Origin: Marinobacter mangrovi
Lineage (GTDB): Bacteria; Pseudomonadota; Gammaproteobacteria; Pseudomonadales; Oleiphilaceae
Assembly (NCBI RefSeq): GCF_016798325.1
Contig: NZ_JAERVO010000002.1
Location: 62,001 to 126,000 of the forward strand
Length of the DNA: 64,000 nt
Reading direction: 5' to 3'
Shown one piece after another: positions 9,230 through 18,468 of this stretch. The first letter of the stretch is position 1. Each line of letters begins with the position of its first letter. The notes under the pieces are model-generated. The model was given only the letters and a program-made list of their open reading frames with translations. It was not told where the DNA came from and did not search any database. The position numbers were made by a program, and so were the translations under genes.

Positions 9230-10705
9230 CTACGGCGCCATGCGCCTATTGTGGTAGCGTGAACCGGCCTCACGGACGGCGGACGACATCGCCACGGCGT
9301 ACATCAGTGCGCCAATCACGGCGCCCAGTAGCCAGGCGTAACCGGAGAGCTGGCTCATCTCCTCGACCCAGACACTGGAGACCGAAAACAGGGCACCGAT
9401 CAGGAAGGCGAAGAGGGCTTTCTGGTTCCAGCCGGCCTCGTAGGCGTAGGCGCCTGCCGGATCGCTGCTGTAGAGGTCTTTCAGCTTGAGCTGCTGCTTC
9501 TTCACGATGAAGTAGTCCATCACCATGATGCCGTACAGCGGGGCGAGGGTCGCGCCAAGTGTGTTAACGAAGCCGCTGATGCCAATCCGGCTGATAAAGC
9601 TGACCCAGAAGCCGCCGATCACCAGAGCAAACAGCGACGTGATCCAGCCGGCCCGTTTGAAGTTGAGCCGGGCCGGGGCCATGTTGGCAATGCCGTTGAC
9701 GGCGGGAATGAAGTTGGCCACCAGATTGATGCCCACCGTGGCGGCAAAGAACGTCACGGCAGCGATGACGCTGAGCAGGGCGCTGTCGGTGCGCTCCACG
9801 ATCTGCGACGGGTTGACGATTTTCTCGCCGTAAAGCACGGCAGCGCCGGCGGTGATCAGCAGGGCCAGCGCGGAGAACAGCACCATGTTCAGGGGCAGGC
9901 CGATCAGGTTGCCGAGCATCATGGAACGGTGGCTGCGGGAGTAGCGGGAGAAGTCGCTGAAGTTGATCATTACCGCCGCAAAGTACGCCACCATGGTGCC
10001 CACGATGGCGATAAAGCCGGTGAATTCACTTTGCCAGGTCGGATGTTCCGGCGCGAAGATGGTCTGGGCGGCGTCCCACAGCTGGCCATCCGACTTCTGC
10101 CACAACACCACCAGCAAGCCCAGCATCACCAGATAAACAAAAGGTCCGGCTAAATTGAGGAAGGTGCCGACCCACTGCATGCCGCGAGAGAAGATGGCGA
10201 TCTGCAGGCACCACACCAGCAGGAACGAAATCCAGCCCAGCAGCGACAGGCCCATCCATTCCGACTCGCTGTGATAGCCCGTGATCGTGACCAGCAGCAG
10301 ATAGAGCGCCGTTGAAGCGAAGTACGTCTGTGCGCCGTACCAGAACACGGCTACCGTGGCCCGCAGAATGGACGGCAGGCGAGCGCCACGGGTACCCATG
10401 CTGGCCCGGGCCAGCACCGGATAGGGAATGCCGTGCTCGACGCCCGGCTTGCCAGAGATATTGACCAGAAACATCACCAGGACACTGGCCGTCAGCAGCG
10501 CCAGAAACGCCGTCCAGCCCGTCACCCCGTAGGAAATGAACAGGGAGGCCACCAGGGAATAGCCGAACAGGCTCTGGATATCATTGGCCCAGACGTTAAA
10601 GATCTCAAACCAGCCCCACTTCTTTTCCTCCGCGGGCAGCGGAGTGAGTGAGTCGTTGTGGAGTTCATCGGTGACACTTCCGGTGTGTTCGCTGGCAGCG
10701 GCCAT
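9230..10705 (-). CDS. NCS1-family nucleobase/hydantoin/allantoin permease
   Basis: Inner-membrane cation-coupled importer of a nucleobase-like compound. The 491-residue protein has about twelve hydrophobic helices. The early W-A-N-D-I-Q-S-L-F-G-Y segment and the R-G-A-R-L-P-S-I-L-R-A block followed by F-W-Y-G-A-Q-T-Y are typical of the NCS1 (Mhp1/CodB/PucI) family. The substrate cannot be told from sequence; hydantoin, allantoin, uracil or cytosine are all possible. ATG 10705 was chosen because GAGGA lies seven bases upstream; the frame is open further but without a ribosome site. No catabolic partner gene is adjacent, so it may be scavenging. It is convergent with trpA. Confidence 0.87.
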   Translation of the reverse strand: MAAASEHTGSVTDELHNDSLTPLPAEEKKWGWFEIFNVWANDIQSLFGYSLVASLFISYGVTGWTAFLALLTASVLVMFLVNISGKPGVEHGIPYPVLARASMGTRGARLPSILRATVAVFWYGAQTYFASTALYLLLVTITGYHSESEWMGLSLLGWISFLLVWCLQIAIFSRGMQWVGTFLNLAGPFVYLVMLGLLVVLWQKSDGQLWDAAQTIFAPEHPTWQSEFTGFIAIVGTMVAYFAAVMINFSDFSRYSRSHRSMMLGNLIGLPLNMVLFSALALLITAGAAVLYGEKIVNPSQIVERTDSALLSVIAAVTFFAATVGINLVANFIPAVNGIANMAPARLNFKRAGWITSLFALVIGGFWVSFISRIGISGFVNTLGATLAPLYGIMVMDYFIVKKQQLKLKDLYSSDPAGAYAYEAGWNQKALFAFLIGALFSVSSVWVEEMSQLSGYAWLLGAVIGALMYAVAMSSAVREAGSRYHNRRMAP

Positions 10706-10964
10706 CGTGCATTCCTCGGGGTAGTTGATGGAGGACATCGGACTGGCACGTACCCAGCATGGAATATGCCAGCCTTGAGCCCTCAAAGGCCGTGTCCGTA
10801 GCCTCAGAGCGCCACAAAGCGAGGCAGAGTCGCCAGGTGACGTCCCGAATGTGCACGATCATGGTGCTTCGGCCAGGTTCGCGCCGGTCCACGAATGGCT
10901 GGACCGGCTATGGCGATTCCGATAGATTCCGTCCTTTCATTCGCGATAAAGGGAGTTTGCGAAT

Positions 10965-12092
10965 ATGAGCCGGCGCTTGAGGGAGAAGTACGAGGACGTC
11001 GATCTGACACCGGGGCAGGGCAAGGGCAGTGCCACCGTGTCCATATTCTTTGGGGCGATGGCGTTGTTGGGTGCTCTTTGTTTCCTGATGCCGGAGCTGC
11101 TCACCATGCCCGAATTCCGAGCCGCCTATAATCCAGAGGTGTTGCGCTATGCGTTGCAGGTGAGCATCGCCATCAGCGCCGGCTTCGGGCTCTACGCCAT
11201 GGCTCGCCACGAGTCCCCCGGCTATGGGCTTACCGGTATGGTGCTGGCGCTGACCGCGGCGTTGCTCGCGTCCGGTCGCATTGAAGCGCCGGACATTGAC
11301 AGTCGTGGCCTGTATGTCGGGCTGGATTATTTCGTGCTGACACTGGTGGTCCTGGCCCTGGTGTTCATTCCACTGGAACGGGCTTTTCCCAAGGACCGCC
11401 AGCAGAGCATCCTGCGCAAGGGCTGGATCACGGATCTGAAGTATTTCATGCTGAGCCACATGGGCGTCCAGTTGATCAGTTTCTTCACGGTGATTCCCAT
11501 CCAGGTGTTCCTGCACAGCGTCACCACCTGGGAGTTCCAGCTCTGGATTGCCAGCCAGCCGTTGTGGCTCCAGTTCATCGAAATCCTGTTGGTGGTGGAC
11601 CTGGGCACCTACTGGATCCACCGGGCCATGCACGAAGTGCCGGCGCTCTGGAAATTCCATGCCATTCACCACTCCACCGAACAGATGAACTGGCTGGCGT
11701 CGTCCCGCCTGCACCTGCTGGAAATCCTGGTGAACCGCTTTGCCGGCTACCTGCCCATCTTCGTTCTGGGCTTCGCGCCGTCGGCAGTGTATGCCTACCT
11801 GATCTTCATTTCCTTTCACGCCATCTTCATCCACGCCAACGTGCGCTTCCGCTTTCCGGTCCTGCGCTGGATCCTGGCGACGCCGGAATACCATCATTGG
11901 CACCACTCATCGGAAGATGCCGCGATCGACCGGAACTACGCCGGTTTCCTGCCCATCTACGATGTGCTTTTCCGGACGGCGTATTTGCCCAAGCATCTGG
12001 CGAGCCGTTACGGCACGGTGTCTGATGATATTCCGGAGGGCATTGTGGGGCAGTTCCTGTTCCCGTTTCGGGATTGGTTTCGCCGCCACTGA
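10965..12092 (+). CDS. Sterol desaturase / fatty acid hydroxylase superfamily membrane protein
   Basis: Di-iron membrane oxygenase of the FA_hydroxylase family, 375 residues. About seven hydrophobic helices carry the histidine clusters that bind iron: H-R-A-M-H (about residue 219), H-A-I-H-H (about 232) and H-H-W-H-H (about 312). An extra N-terminal membrane region of about 110 residues precedes the conserved core. The substrate is unknown; related bacterial proteins act on sterols, fatty acids, carotenoids or ether lipids. A GGGAG ribosome site precedes ATG 10965. It stands alone, divergent from the permease, with 259 bases between them in which I see no clear operator. Confidence 0.88.
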   Translation: MSRRLREKYEDVDLTPGQGKGSATVSIFFGAMALLGALCFLMPELLTMPEFRAAYNPEVLRYALQVSIAISAGFGLYAMARHESPGYGLTGMVLALTAALLASGRIEAPDIDSRGLYVGLDYFVLTLVVLALVFIPLERAFPKDRQQSILRKGWITDLKYFMLSHMGVQLISFFTVIPIQVFLHSVTTWEFQLWIASQPLWLQFIEILLVVDLGTYWIHRAMHEVPALWKFHAIHHSTEQMNWLASSRLHLLEILVNRFAGYLPIFVLGFAPSAVYAYLIFISFHAIFIHANVRFRFPVLRWILATPEYHHWHHSSEDAAIDRNYAGFLPIYDVLFRTAYLPKHLASRYGTVSDDIPEGIVGQFLFPFRDWFRRH

Positions 12093-12275
12093 GCGCAACC
12101 GGTTTCGCGGTGGCGTTTCCTTCTGGATGGACCCCGAGGGGAATGTAAGAGATGTCTTACGTTACGGCGGGAGTCGGGCTCCCTTCCTGAAGATTAACTT
12201 TCTGTTAGGATCTGGCGCCTGAACCGTCACCGTGAGGCCTCCTGGCCCACGCCATAAACTCAAGATATCTCAAGG

Positions 12276-13151
12276 ATGAACATGCAGTCTGAGGCTTTTT
12301 CCGATTCGTCGACGTCGATCTCGGTACGCAAAATAGAGGCGGGACCACCCCTGAGCTGGGTGGTCGATTCTTTCAGGCTCCTGCGTAGCCACTGGAAAAC
12401 GTTGATTCCCGCCTACCTGATCGTGACCCTGGCGTCCGGTCTGCTGCAGTGGGGACTCGCATCACAGGCCCATCGCCCGGGTGTCGGGTTTTTTCTCATG
12501 ATGCTGATTGGGCTGTTCGTTGCCATCGTGCTGCAGGCCGGTATGTCAGCGGTCTTTCATGGCGCGGCGGAGAAGCAACCGCGCATGGGTGATGTATTCC
12601 GGGGTTTCCGTGGCCGCATTCTCCTGGGCATGGCCCTGCTGCTCATCGCAATGATTCTGGTGACTCTGGCAATCGCCCTGGTGGTATACCTGTGTATCAG
12701 CCTTCTTGGATCCGGCGATTCGTTGTCAGGTCTGATGGGGCCGCAGCCGGGTTACGGCAGCATCATGGGGGCGTTGATGGGCGGCAGCAGCCTGATCCTT
12801 GCGGTTGGCCTGGCGGGGATGGCCGTGTTGATGGCGTTGTTTTGCTACGCGATGCCGCTGATTATTATCTCGGGTGAAGGGGTTCTCTCGGCGATGAGCA
12901 ACAGTTTCCGAGCCAGTTTCAAGAACCTGTTCGTGCTCTGTATCTTCGGGATGAACGTTACAGCGGTCTATTTCCTGACGATGATTGCTCCAATGATCGG
13001 TGGTGCGCTCAGCACGTCATTGATCGTCTTTTTCATCGTGATGGGTCTGGTCTCATGGTTGTTCGGCCTGGTGGCCAATGGGGCCTATTACCTCTCGTTT
13101 CGGGATGTGCTGCTGGTCGACAGGTCTGGAGAGACTGCGTCCGTGAAGTGA
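12276..13151 (+). CDS. Integral membrane protein, BPSS1780-like
   Basis: Uncharacterised inner-membrane protein of 291 residues with about six hydrophobic helices. A soluble N-terminal stretch of about 35 residues contains V-R-K-I-E-A-G, then W-V-V-D-S-F-R-L-L-R-S-H-W, which recalls the BPSS1780/YciC-like family of unknown function. No catalytic residues are evident and the central loop is glycine-rich (about residues 148-172). It sits alone between the desaturase-like gene and a strong bidirectional terminator. The family call is tentative; that it is a multi-pass membrane protein is clear. Confidence 0.7.
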   Translation: MNMQSEAFSDSSTSISVRKIEAGPPLSWVVDSFRLLRSHWKTLIPAYLIVTLASGLLQWGLASQAHRPGVGFFLMMLIGLFVAIVLQAGMSAVFHGAAEKQPRMGDVFRGFRGRILLGMALLLIAMILVTLAIALVVYLCISLLGSGDSLSGLMGPQPGYGSIMGALMGGSSLILAVGLAGMAVLMALFCYAMPLIIISGEGVLSAMSNSFRASFKNLFVLCIFGMNVTAVYFLTMIAPMIGGALSTSLIVFFIVMGLVSWLFGLVANGAYYLSFRDVLLVDRSGETASVK

Positions 13152-13170
13152 ATGCCCCGGGCGGATAAAG

Positions 13171-13202
13171 AAAAAGCCGTGCGTCGAGACGCACGGCTTT
13201 TT
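13171..13202. terminator. Bidirectional rho-independent terminator
   Basis: A near-perfect hairpin with arms A5-GCCGTGCGTC and its complement ends in a T-tract on both strands. It closes the membrane protein gene on the plus strand and the binding lipoprotein gene on the minus strand. Confidence 0.93.
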
Positions 13203-13257
13203 CGTGGACGGGGAAAGGCAAAAGCGGTGGAGGCTCTGCCCTTGCACCGAACGGTGT

Positions 13258-14001
13258 TCAGAGACCGTAGGCCCGGGAAATCGCTTCCTTCTCGCCGGAC
13301 TCAACCAGCTTCCGGTAGGCCTCATTGAGGGCGTTCAGAATGTCCGGATCGGAGTCCTTGTTGACTGCCAGGTACATGGGCGTCTCTTTGAAGACCAATA
13401 CGCGTTTGAGATTGGTGACATCCGCCGCATCCGCCGCCAGGTAGGGGCCGGCCAGGCCATCCGCAACCCACAGGTCGATCTGATCTTCCACCAGACGACG
13501 GGCGTTCAGGCCGTTGTTACTGATGGCCAGCACATCAAAGCCCTTTTCCTTCAGGTAGTTCGTCATGACGTCGCCTTTGTAGCCGCCGATGCGGTACTTG
13601 CGCGCGTCGTCCAGGTCATCGAGTTCAATGGACGATCCCGGTTTGGCGAACAGGGTCCACTTGATGGATGACAGGGGGCCGACCCAATTAAAGAAAGGCT
13701 CGCGCTCATCGGTCTTGGAGACGCAGTAGATCCCGTGGTTGGGATGCTCTTCCGTCCGGTTCAGGCCGTAACTGAGGTCGCGTAGCTTGATGCTGTGCTT
13801 CAGGTCGGTCTTGGCCAGCAAAGCCTTCAGGACATCGGTACACAGCCCGGTGATGTCGTCGGCCGAATGGGCAAACGGCATGCCGTTGTTGGTCATGTTG
13901 TAGGGCGGGTATTGCTCGGTGTAGACCCGCAGTTCCTCGGTGGCGGTGGCGCAGCCGGTCATCAGCAGCAGACCCAGTATCAGCCCGACTCTTCCTTTCA
14001 T
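13258..14001 (-). CDS. Substrate-binding lipoprotein, amino-acid type (SBP family 3)
   Basis: Periplasmic solute-binding protein of 247 residues. The N-terminus is a lipoprotein signal with L-M-T-G-C, the lipidated Cys at residue 17, so it is membrane-anchored. The mature part has the family-3 fold pattern: L-R-V-Y-T-E-Q-Y-P-P-Y-N-M near the start, the I-G-G-Y-K-G-D segment and a late I-D-L-W-V-A-D strand. No ABC permease or ATPase gene is adjacent, so it may serve a distant transporter or a signalling partner (inference). ATG 14001 has GGAGCG upstream; the frame opens further without a ribosome site. It resembles the sensor domain of the kinase at 22998. Confidence 0.82.
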   Translation of the reverse strand: MKGRVGLILGLLLMTGCATATEELRVYTEQYPPYNMTNNGMPFAHSADDITGLCTDVLKALLAKTDLKHSIKLRDLSYGLNRTEEHPNHGIYCVSKTDEREPFFNWVGPLSSIKWTLFAKPGSSIELDDLDDARKYRIGGYKGDVMTNYLKEKGFDVLAISNNGLNARRLVEDQIDLWVADGLAGPYLAADAADVTNLKRVLVFKETPMYLAVNKDSDPDILNALNEAYRKLVESGEKEAISRAYGL

Positions 14002-14228
14002 GAACTCGCTCCAATAATGAAATGACGGTAATGAGAGCACGGCATCATAGTGAACGGGCGTTCAGTCGGATAGGCCGGTTTCTGCTTCTTTACATTTTCA
14101 CAACATGCTGAAACGCAAAGGGAAAGTGGCCCATGGAGTGGGTTGCAGGTCAATTCGTAGAAACCGGAATGAGTCGGGTTCTGAAGAGCGGGGACGGGCT
14201 AATCCCGTGGATCAGCCCGTTTCATGGA

Positions 14229-16031
14229 CTAGGCCAGGTGGTGCACCGCTTCCATCCCGTAAACCGGTGTCTTCAGCCCTTCCTTGCGAGCCTTCAACTG
14301 CAGGGCGAGGTACAGGGAATAGTGGCGTGACTGGTGCAGGTTGCCGCCGTGAAACCACAGTGCCTCCTGCCGGGTCGGTTTCCACATGTTGCGCAGCTCG
14401 CCTTCCCAGGGGCCCGGATCCTTGGTGGTGTCCGATCCCATTCCCCAGCATTTGCCGACCTTGTCGGCCACATCCTGGTTGATGATCCGGGCGGCCCAGC
14501 CGTTCATGGAGCCGAAGCCGGTGGCGTAGACGATCAGGTCCGCCGGCAATTCAGTGCCGTCAGTGAGGGTGACCGAGCGAGGGTTAATGCGCTCGATACT
14601 GACGCCGCTCTTGAGCTTGATGTCACCAGAGGCCACCAGCTCGGAGGCGCCCACATCGATGTAATAGCCCGAACCCCGGCGCAGGTATTTCATGAACAGA
14701 CCGGAGCCGTCGTCACCGAAGTCGAGCATGAAGCCGGCCTCTTCCAGGCGTCGGTAAAAGTCGGCGTCCTGTTCAGCCACCTGCTGGTAAACGGGAATGT
14801 GGAAATCCGGCATGATCCGGAATGGAATGGAGGCAAAGGTGAGGTCTGCCTTCTCGGTGGTCATGCCGCCTTGAACGGCTTCCTCGGAGTACAGGCCGCC
14901 CAGGACCCGGTCCATCAGCGTGTCGGACTTGATGATGTGGGTCGAGGATCGCTGGATCATGGTGACGTCGGCGTCGTTTTCCCAGAGTGCCGCGCAAATG
15001 TCGTGGGCCGAGTTGTTAGCACCGAGCACCACGCACTTCTTGCCCCGATAGGCCTCGCCGCCCGGGTGCTTGCTGGAGTGGTGCTGCTCGCCCTCAAAGC
15101 TTTCCATTCCCGGGATGTCGGGGATGTTCGGGATGCCGGACATGCCGGTGGCCAGCACCAGCTGTTTAGGGTGCAGGGTTATCCTTTCGCCGTCCCGAAC
15201 CACATCGACCACCCACTCCTGGCGATCGTCGTCGAAGCGGGCGCCGGTGCATTCCGTCGAGCTCCAGTAATTGATCTCCATGATCCGGGTGTACATCTCC
15301 AGCCAGTCGCCGATCTTGTCCTTGGGCGCGAACACCGGCCAGTGCTCCGGGAAGGGCAGGTAGGGCATGTGGTCGTACCAGACCGGGTCGTGCAGGCACA
15401 GTGACTTGTAGCGGTTGCGCCAGGAATCGCCGGCCCTGGGATTGCGCTCGATGACGATGGTGGGCACATCGAGCTGGCGCAACCGGGCCGCCAGACCGAT
15501 GCCGCCCTGACCACCGCCGATGATGACGCAGTAGGGTTGGCGGCTGTAACCCAGTTCACGCTCTTCTTCCTCGCGCGCTTCCAGCCAGGTCTGGCGGGAC
15601 TTGCTGGCACCGTGCTGGGCGCCCTTGGGCCGCAGGAAGTTGCGTTTCTCGGGAAACGCTTTCAGTTCCTGCATGGTGGTTAACAGGGTCCAGGCCTGGC
15701 CGTCGCGCAGGCGGAGATGGCCTTTGCACAGGGCGTCTTCGGTCTCGAAGGTCATCCACGCCTCGATCACGCCGTCCTGCTCGGTGGCTTCCTCGGACAC
15801 GCGCCACTGGCAGGGGCGGGTCCGCCTGGCGGTGTGTTCAAGCATTTCCCGGATGGCTGTCCGACCTTCCAGGGTTTTGATGTTCCAGGTCATGGCGACC
15901 AGGTCGCGCCAGAAGCCGTTCTCTTCGAACAGGTTGGCGGCCTGTGCCGGCTCGTCGGATTGAAGGACTTCCTCGAAGGCATCCAGCCATTGCTGGGCGA
16001 CCTGGGTCGGGGTTCGTGCTGTTTCTGTCAT
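14229..16031 (-). CDS. SnoaL/NTF2-like domain fused to flavin-containing monooxygenase
   Basis: Predicted NADPH- and FAD-dependent monooxygenase of 600 residues. Residues 1-125 look like a SnoaL/NTF2-type fold. Then comes the FAD Rossmann loop I-I-G-G-G-Q-G-G-I-G (about 170), the R-A-G-D-S-W-R-N-R-Y segment typical of YUCCA-like enzymes, a second nucleotide loop V-V-L-G-A-N-N-S-A-H-D (about 337), and the late Y-A-T-G-F-G motif. Fungal and bacterial YUC-like proteins share this layout; the substrate is unknown. ATG 16031 follows GGAGAACC. A sigma-54 promoter lies 80-95 bases upstream and the divergent AcoR-type activator is next door, so expression is probably induced by that regulator's ligand. 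Confidence 0.88.
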   Translation of the reverse strand: MTETARTPTQVAQQWLDAFEEVLQSDEPAQAANLFEENGFWRDLVAMTWNIKTLEGRTAIREMLEHTARRTRPCQWRVSEEATEQDGVIEAWMTFETEDALCKGHLRLRDGQAWTLLTTMQELKAFPEKRNFLRPKGAQHGASKSRQTWLEAREEEERELGYSRQPYCVIIGGGQGGIGLAARLRQLDVPTIVIERNPRAGDSWRNRYKSLCLHDPVWYDHMPYLPFPEHWPVFAPKDKIGDWLEMYTRIMEINYWSSTECTGARFDDDRQEWVVDVVRDGERITLHPKQLVLATGMSGIPNIPDIPGMESFEGEQHHSSKHPGGEAYRGKKCVVLGANNSAHDICAALWENDADVTMIQRSSTHIIKSDTLMDRVLGGLYSEEAVQGGMTTEKADLTFASIPFRIMPDFHIPVYQQVAEQDADFYRRLEEAGFMLDFGDDGSGLFMKYLRRGSGYYIDVGASELVASGDIKLKSGVSIERINPRSVTLTDGTELPADLIVYATGFGSMNGWAARIINQDVADKVGKCWGMGSDTTKDPGPWEGELRNMWKPTRQEALWFHGGNLHQSRHYSLYLALQLKARKEGLKTPVYGMEAVHHLA

Positions 16032-16110
16032 GACGGTTCTCCAGGGTTGTCTTGTTGTTGTGAACCCGGTCCGATCGGGATTTGGGAATGACCGGTGTCG
16101 ACAGGGCTTC

Positions 16111-16126
16111 AGCAGTTGGCGTGCCA
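16111..16126 (-). promoter_or_regulatory. Sigma-54 promoter for the flavin monooxygenase gene
   Basis: On the minus strand the sequence reads TGGCACG-CCAA-CTGCT. It matches the -24 element perfectly and the -12 element at four of five positions, with the required GG-N10-GC spacing. Transcription would start near 16100, leaving about 70 bases of leader before ATG 16031. A sigma-54 activator gene is divergent from it, which makes the match much more likely to be real. Confidence 0.85.
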
Positions 16127-16238
16127 AACCGTCACTGGGTGCCGTCCCTGGGCGGCAGCTCCTTGATTATGCGGAGGAAATTTGAAATCCATTGACGCAG
16201 GGGCGGGAAGCGGGCTGGTCGCGGGGCCCCTCCGGGCG

Positions 16239-16282
16239 TTACACCTGTAATGCCCGTGGGGGAAACGGAATAACACCTGTAA
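16239..16282. promoter_or_regulatory. Two candidate activator sites, TTACACCTGTAA and TAACACCTGTAA
   Basis: A perfect 12-base palindrome, TTACACCTGTAA (16239-16250), recurs with one change at 16271-16282. Their starts are 32 bases apart, about three helical turns. They lie about 115-170 bases upstream of the sigma-54 promoter of the monooxygenase, the usual place for upstream activator sites of sigma-54 enhancer proteins. The likely binder is the Fis-type domain of the divergent regulator (inference). Confidence 0.65.
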
Positions 16283-16401
16283 AACCGTGACCGGTACCAA
16301 GGAAGGATGTCGCACTCCCGGCCAGCCGGCGTATGCTGGTCAAGTGTTGGAGCAGTATCTCTCGTGGACAACAACAACACCGGAGTGATGCAGGAGCCCG
16401 C

Positions 16402-18348
16402 ATGACAACCCAGCAGCTTGAACAGCGGCGTCACATCGACACCGTCCTGAACGTCGCCGGCGATATCGCCCCGGCCGACTGGCCCACCGGCATGGAGCTG
16501 ATCGGCCGTTCCTGGAAACGCTGTATCGAAGAATACGGCCTCGATCCCGCGCGTCCCCGCAGTGCGCGCATTGTGACGCAGCAGACGCTGCGGGAGCATC
16601 AGGACTCGGTGGACGAGTTCCTGAACGTGGCGCGGGCCGGCGTGGAGCAGCTCTATGGGGCGATTGCCAAACTGGGTTACGTCCTGCTGCTGACCGATCA
16701 CCGGGGAATTACCGTGCAGTACCTGGGGGACAATCGCTACGACCGGCTCCTGCGCAAGGCCGGCCTTTACCTGGGGGCCGACTGGAGCGAGCAATACGCC
16801 GGCACCTGCGCCGTGGGCACTTGCATCCAGGAACAGCAGGCGCTGACCTGTCATCGCGTGGACCACTTCGACGCCACCCACATCAACCTGACCTGCACGT
16901 CGGCGCCCATTCGCGATCCGGCCGGCAACCTGCTTGCCGTGCTCGACATCTCGGCGCTGGACTCGCCCCATGCCCGCAGCAGCCAGAACTTCGCGTTACA
17001 CCTGACCCAGCTATACGCCCGCATGATCGAGGACGCCTACTTCCTGCGGCGTTATCGCCATCAAATGATCTTCCGCTGCGATACTTCCCGGGAGTTCGTG
17101 CAGGTCAACGGGCAGTATCTGTTTGCGATTTCCGAAGAAGGGGAGATCGAGGCCACCAACTCGGCCGCCCGGGGGGTGATGGCCAAGCCGCAAGCATCAG
17201 CGGATGGGCCCTCCAACGTGACGACCGTGTTCGAATGCGACCTCCAGGACATCTGGAGCATTCCGTACGACCACGACGACCAGGTCAAGGCGTTTCGCCA
17301 TGCCGCCAGTGGCGAGACTGTCTTTGCGGCCCTGATCCAGCCGCGCCATCGCAATGCGGTTTCCGTGTCAGCGGTAAGCCGGGCAACGGAAGAGAGCGTG
17401 CCTGAGCTGGACGCACTGGCGGCGGATGATCCGGTGATGCGCCGCACGCTTGGGCTGGCCAAGCGGTTGCGCAACCGGGACGTGGGGCTGCTGATCCTGG
17501 GTGAGACCGGCACGGGCAAGGAAGTGCTGGCCCGGGCGGTGCATGAAACCAGCCGTCGTGCCCGGCACGCGTTCGTTGCTGTGAACTGCGCCGCGATACC
17601 GGAATCCCTGATCGAAAGTGAACTGTTCGGCTATGCACCCGGAGCGTTTACGGGCGCGCGCGCCCGGGGCATGCGGGGGCTGATCCAGCAGGCCGACGGC
17701 GGGACGCTGTTCCTGGATGAGATCGGCGACATGCCGTTGCCGCTGCAGACCCGGTTGCTGCGGGTTCTTGCCGAGGGGGAGATCCTGCCGGTAGGTGCGG
17801 ACAGCCCGGTGAAAGTGAATTGCCGCGTCATTGCCGCCACCCACCAGAACCTGGAGCAACGGATCGAGCGTGGCGACTTCCGGGCGGACCTGTTCTACCG
17901 ACTCAATGGCGCCACGCTCCGTCTGCCTTCCCTGCAGCAACGGGCGGACCGACAGCACGTCATCCAGCGGGTGCTTGCCCGGCTTGTCGATCAGGGCCAG
18001 CTGCCGGCGGTGCGTCTGCGGGCGGATGCGATGAGTGCGCTGCTGGCCTACCATTGGCCCGGCAATATCCGCCAGTTGGTGAACGCGCTGACGTTCGCCG
18101 AGGCCACCTGTGACAACGGCGAAATCACCGTCAACGACCTGCCCGAGGAGTGCCTGCGGGACAAGTCTTCCGCCGGGTCGTCGGTGGACAGCGCCGGCCC
18201 GGGTGTAGACAGTCCGTTGCGCGCTGCCTTGCAGGCTGCCGACTGGAACATTTCCGAGGTGGCCCGGGAATATCGGGTGTCCCGGCCCACCATCTATCGT
18301 TGGATGCAGCAACAGGGCATTGTCCAGCCACGCTACGCCGGCAAGTAG
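16402..18348 (+). CDS. Sigma-54-dependent activator, AcoR family
   Basis: Enhancer-binding protein of 648 residues that should activate sigma-54 promoters on sensing a small molecule. The N-terminal third holds the GAF-type sensor region (about 60-230) with the conserved G-T-C-A-V-G-T-C block seen in AcoR-like proteins. The AAA+ domain has Walker A G-E-T-G-T-G-K-E (about 367), the sigma-54 contact G-A-F-T-G-A (about 413) and L-F-L-D-E-I-G-D. The C-terminus is a Fis-type helix-turn-helix with V-S-R-P-T-I-Y-R. ATG 16402 has CAGGAG upstream, better than the in-frame start at 16333. It is divergent from the flavin monooxygenase, its probable target. Confidence 0.92.
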   Translation: MTTQQLEQRRHIDTVLNVAGDIAPADWPTGMELIGRSWKRCIEEYGLDPARPRSARIVTQQTLREHQDSVDEFLNVARAGVEQLYGAIAKLGYVLLLTDHRGITVQYLGDNRYDRLLRKAGLYLGADWSEQYAGTCAVGTCIQEQQALTCHRVDHFDATHINLTCTSAPIRDPAGNLLAVLDISALDSPHARSSQNFALHLTQLYARMIEDAYFLRRYRHQMIFRCDTSREFVQVNGQYLFAISEEGEIEATNSAARGVMAKPQASADGPSNVTTVFECDLQDIWSIPYDHDDQVKAFRHAASGETVFAALIQPRHRNAVSVSAVSRATEESVPELDALAADDPVMRRTLGLAKRLRNRDVGLLILGETGTGKEVLARAVHETSRRARHAFVAVNCAAIPESLIESELFGYAPGAFTGARARGMRGLIQQADGGTLFLDEIGDMPLPLQTRLLRVLAEGEILPVGADSPVKVNCRVIAATHQNLEQRIERGDFRADLFYRLNGATLRLPSLQQRADRQHVIQRVLARLVDQGQLPAVRLRADAMSALLAYHWPGNIRQLVNALTFAEATCDNGEITVNDLPEECLRDKSSAGSSVDSAGPGVDSPLRAALQAADWNISEVAREYRVSRPTIYRWMQQQGIVQPRYAGK

Positions 18349-18468
18349 GGCAACGCTACCGCGCATCTTCCGTCAACGCGCGGACCGCTTGATCACGGCG
18401 TGCCAATCCGGCAATACCGGCAACCTGAAGGTTTCCCGCAGTGCGGTCTCGATACCCCGGGCATCCGT

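Noticed and set aside
14192-14222. Hairpin ACGGGCT/AGCCCGT after the SnoaL-monooxygenase gene as a terminator
   Set aside because: Seven-base stem with a long loop and no T-tract on the relevant strand; too weak to annotate.
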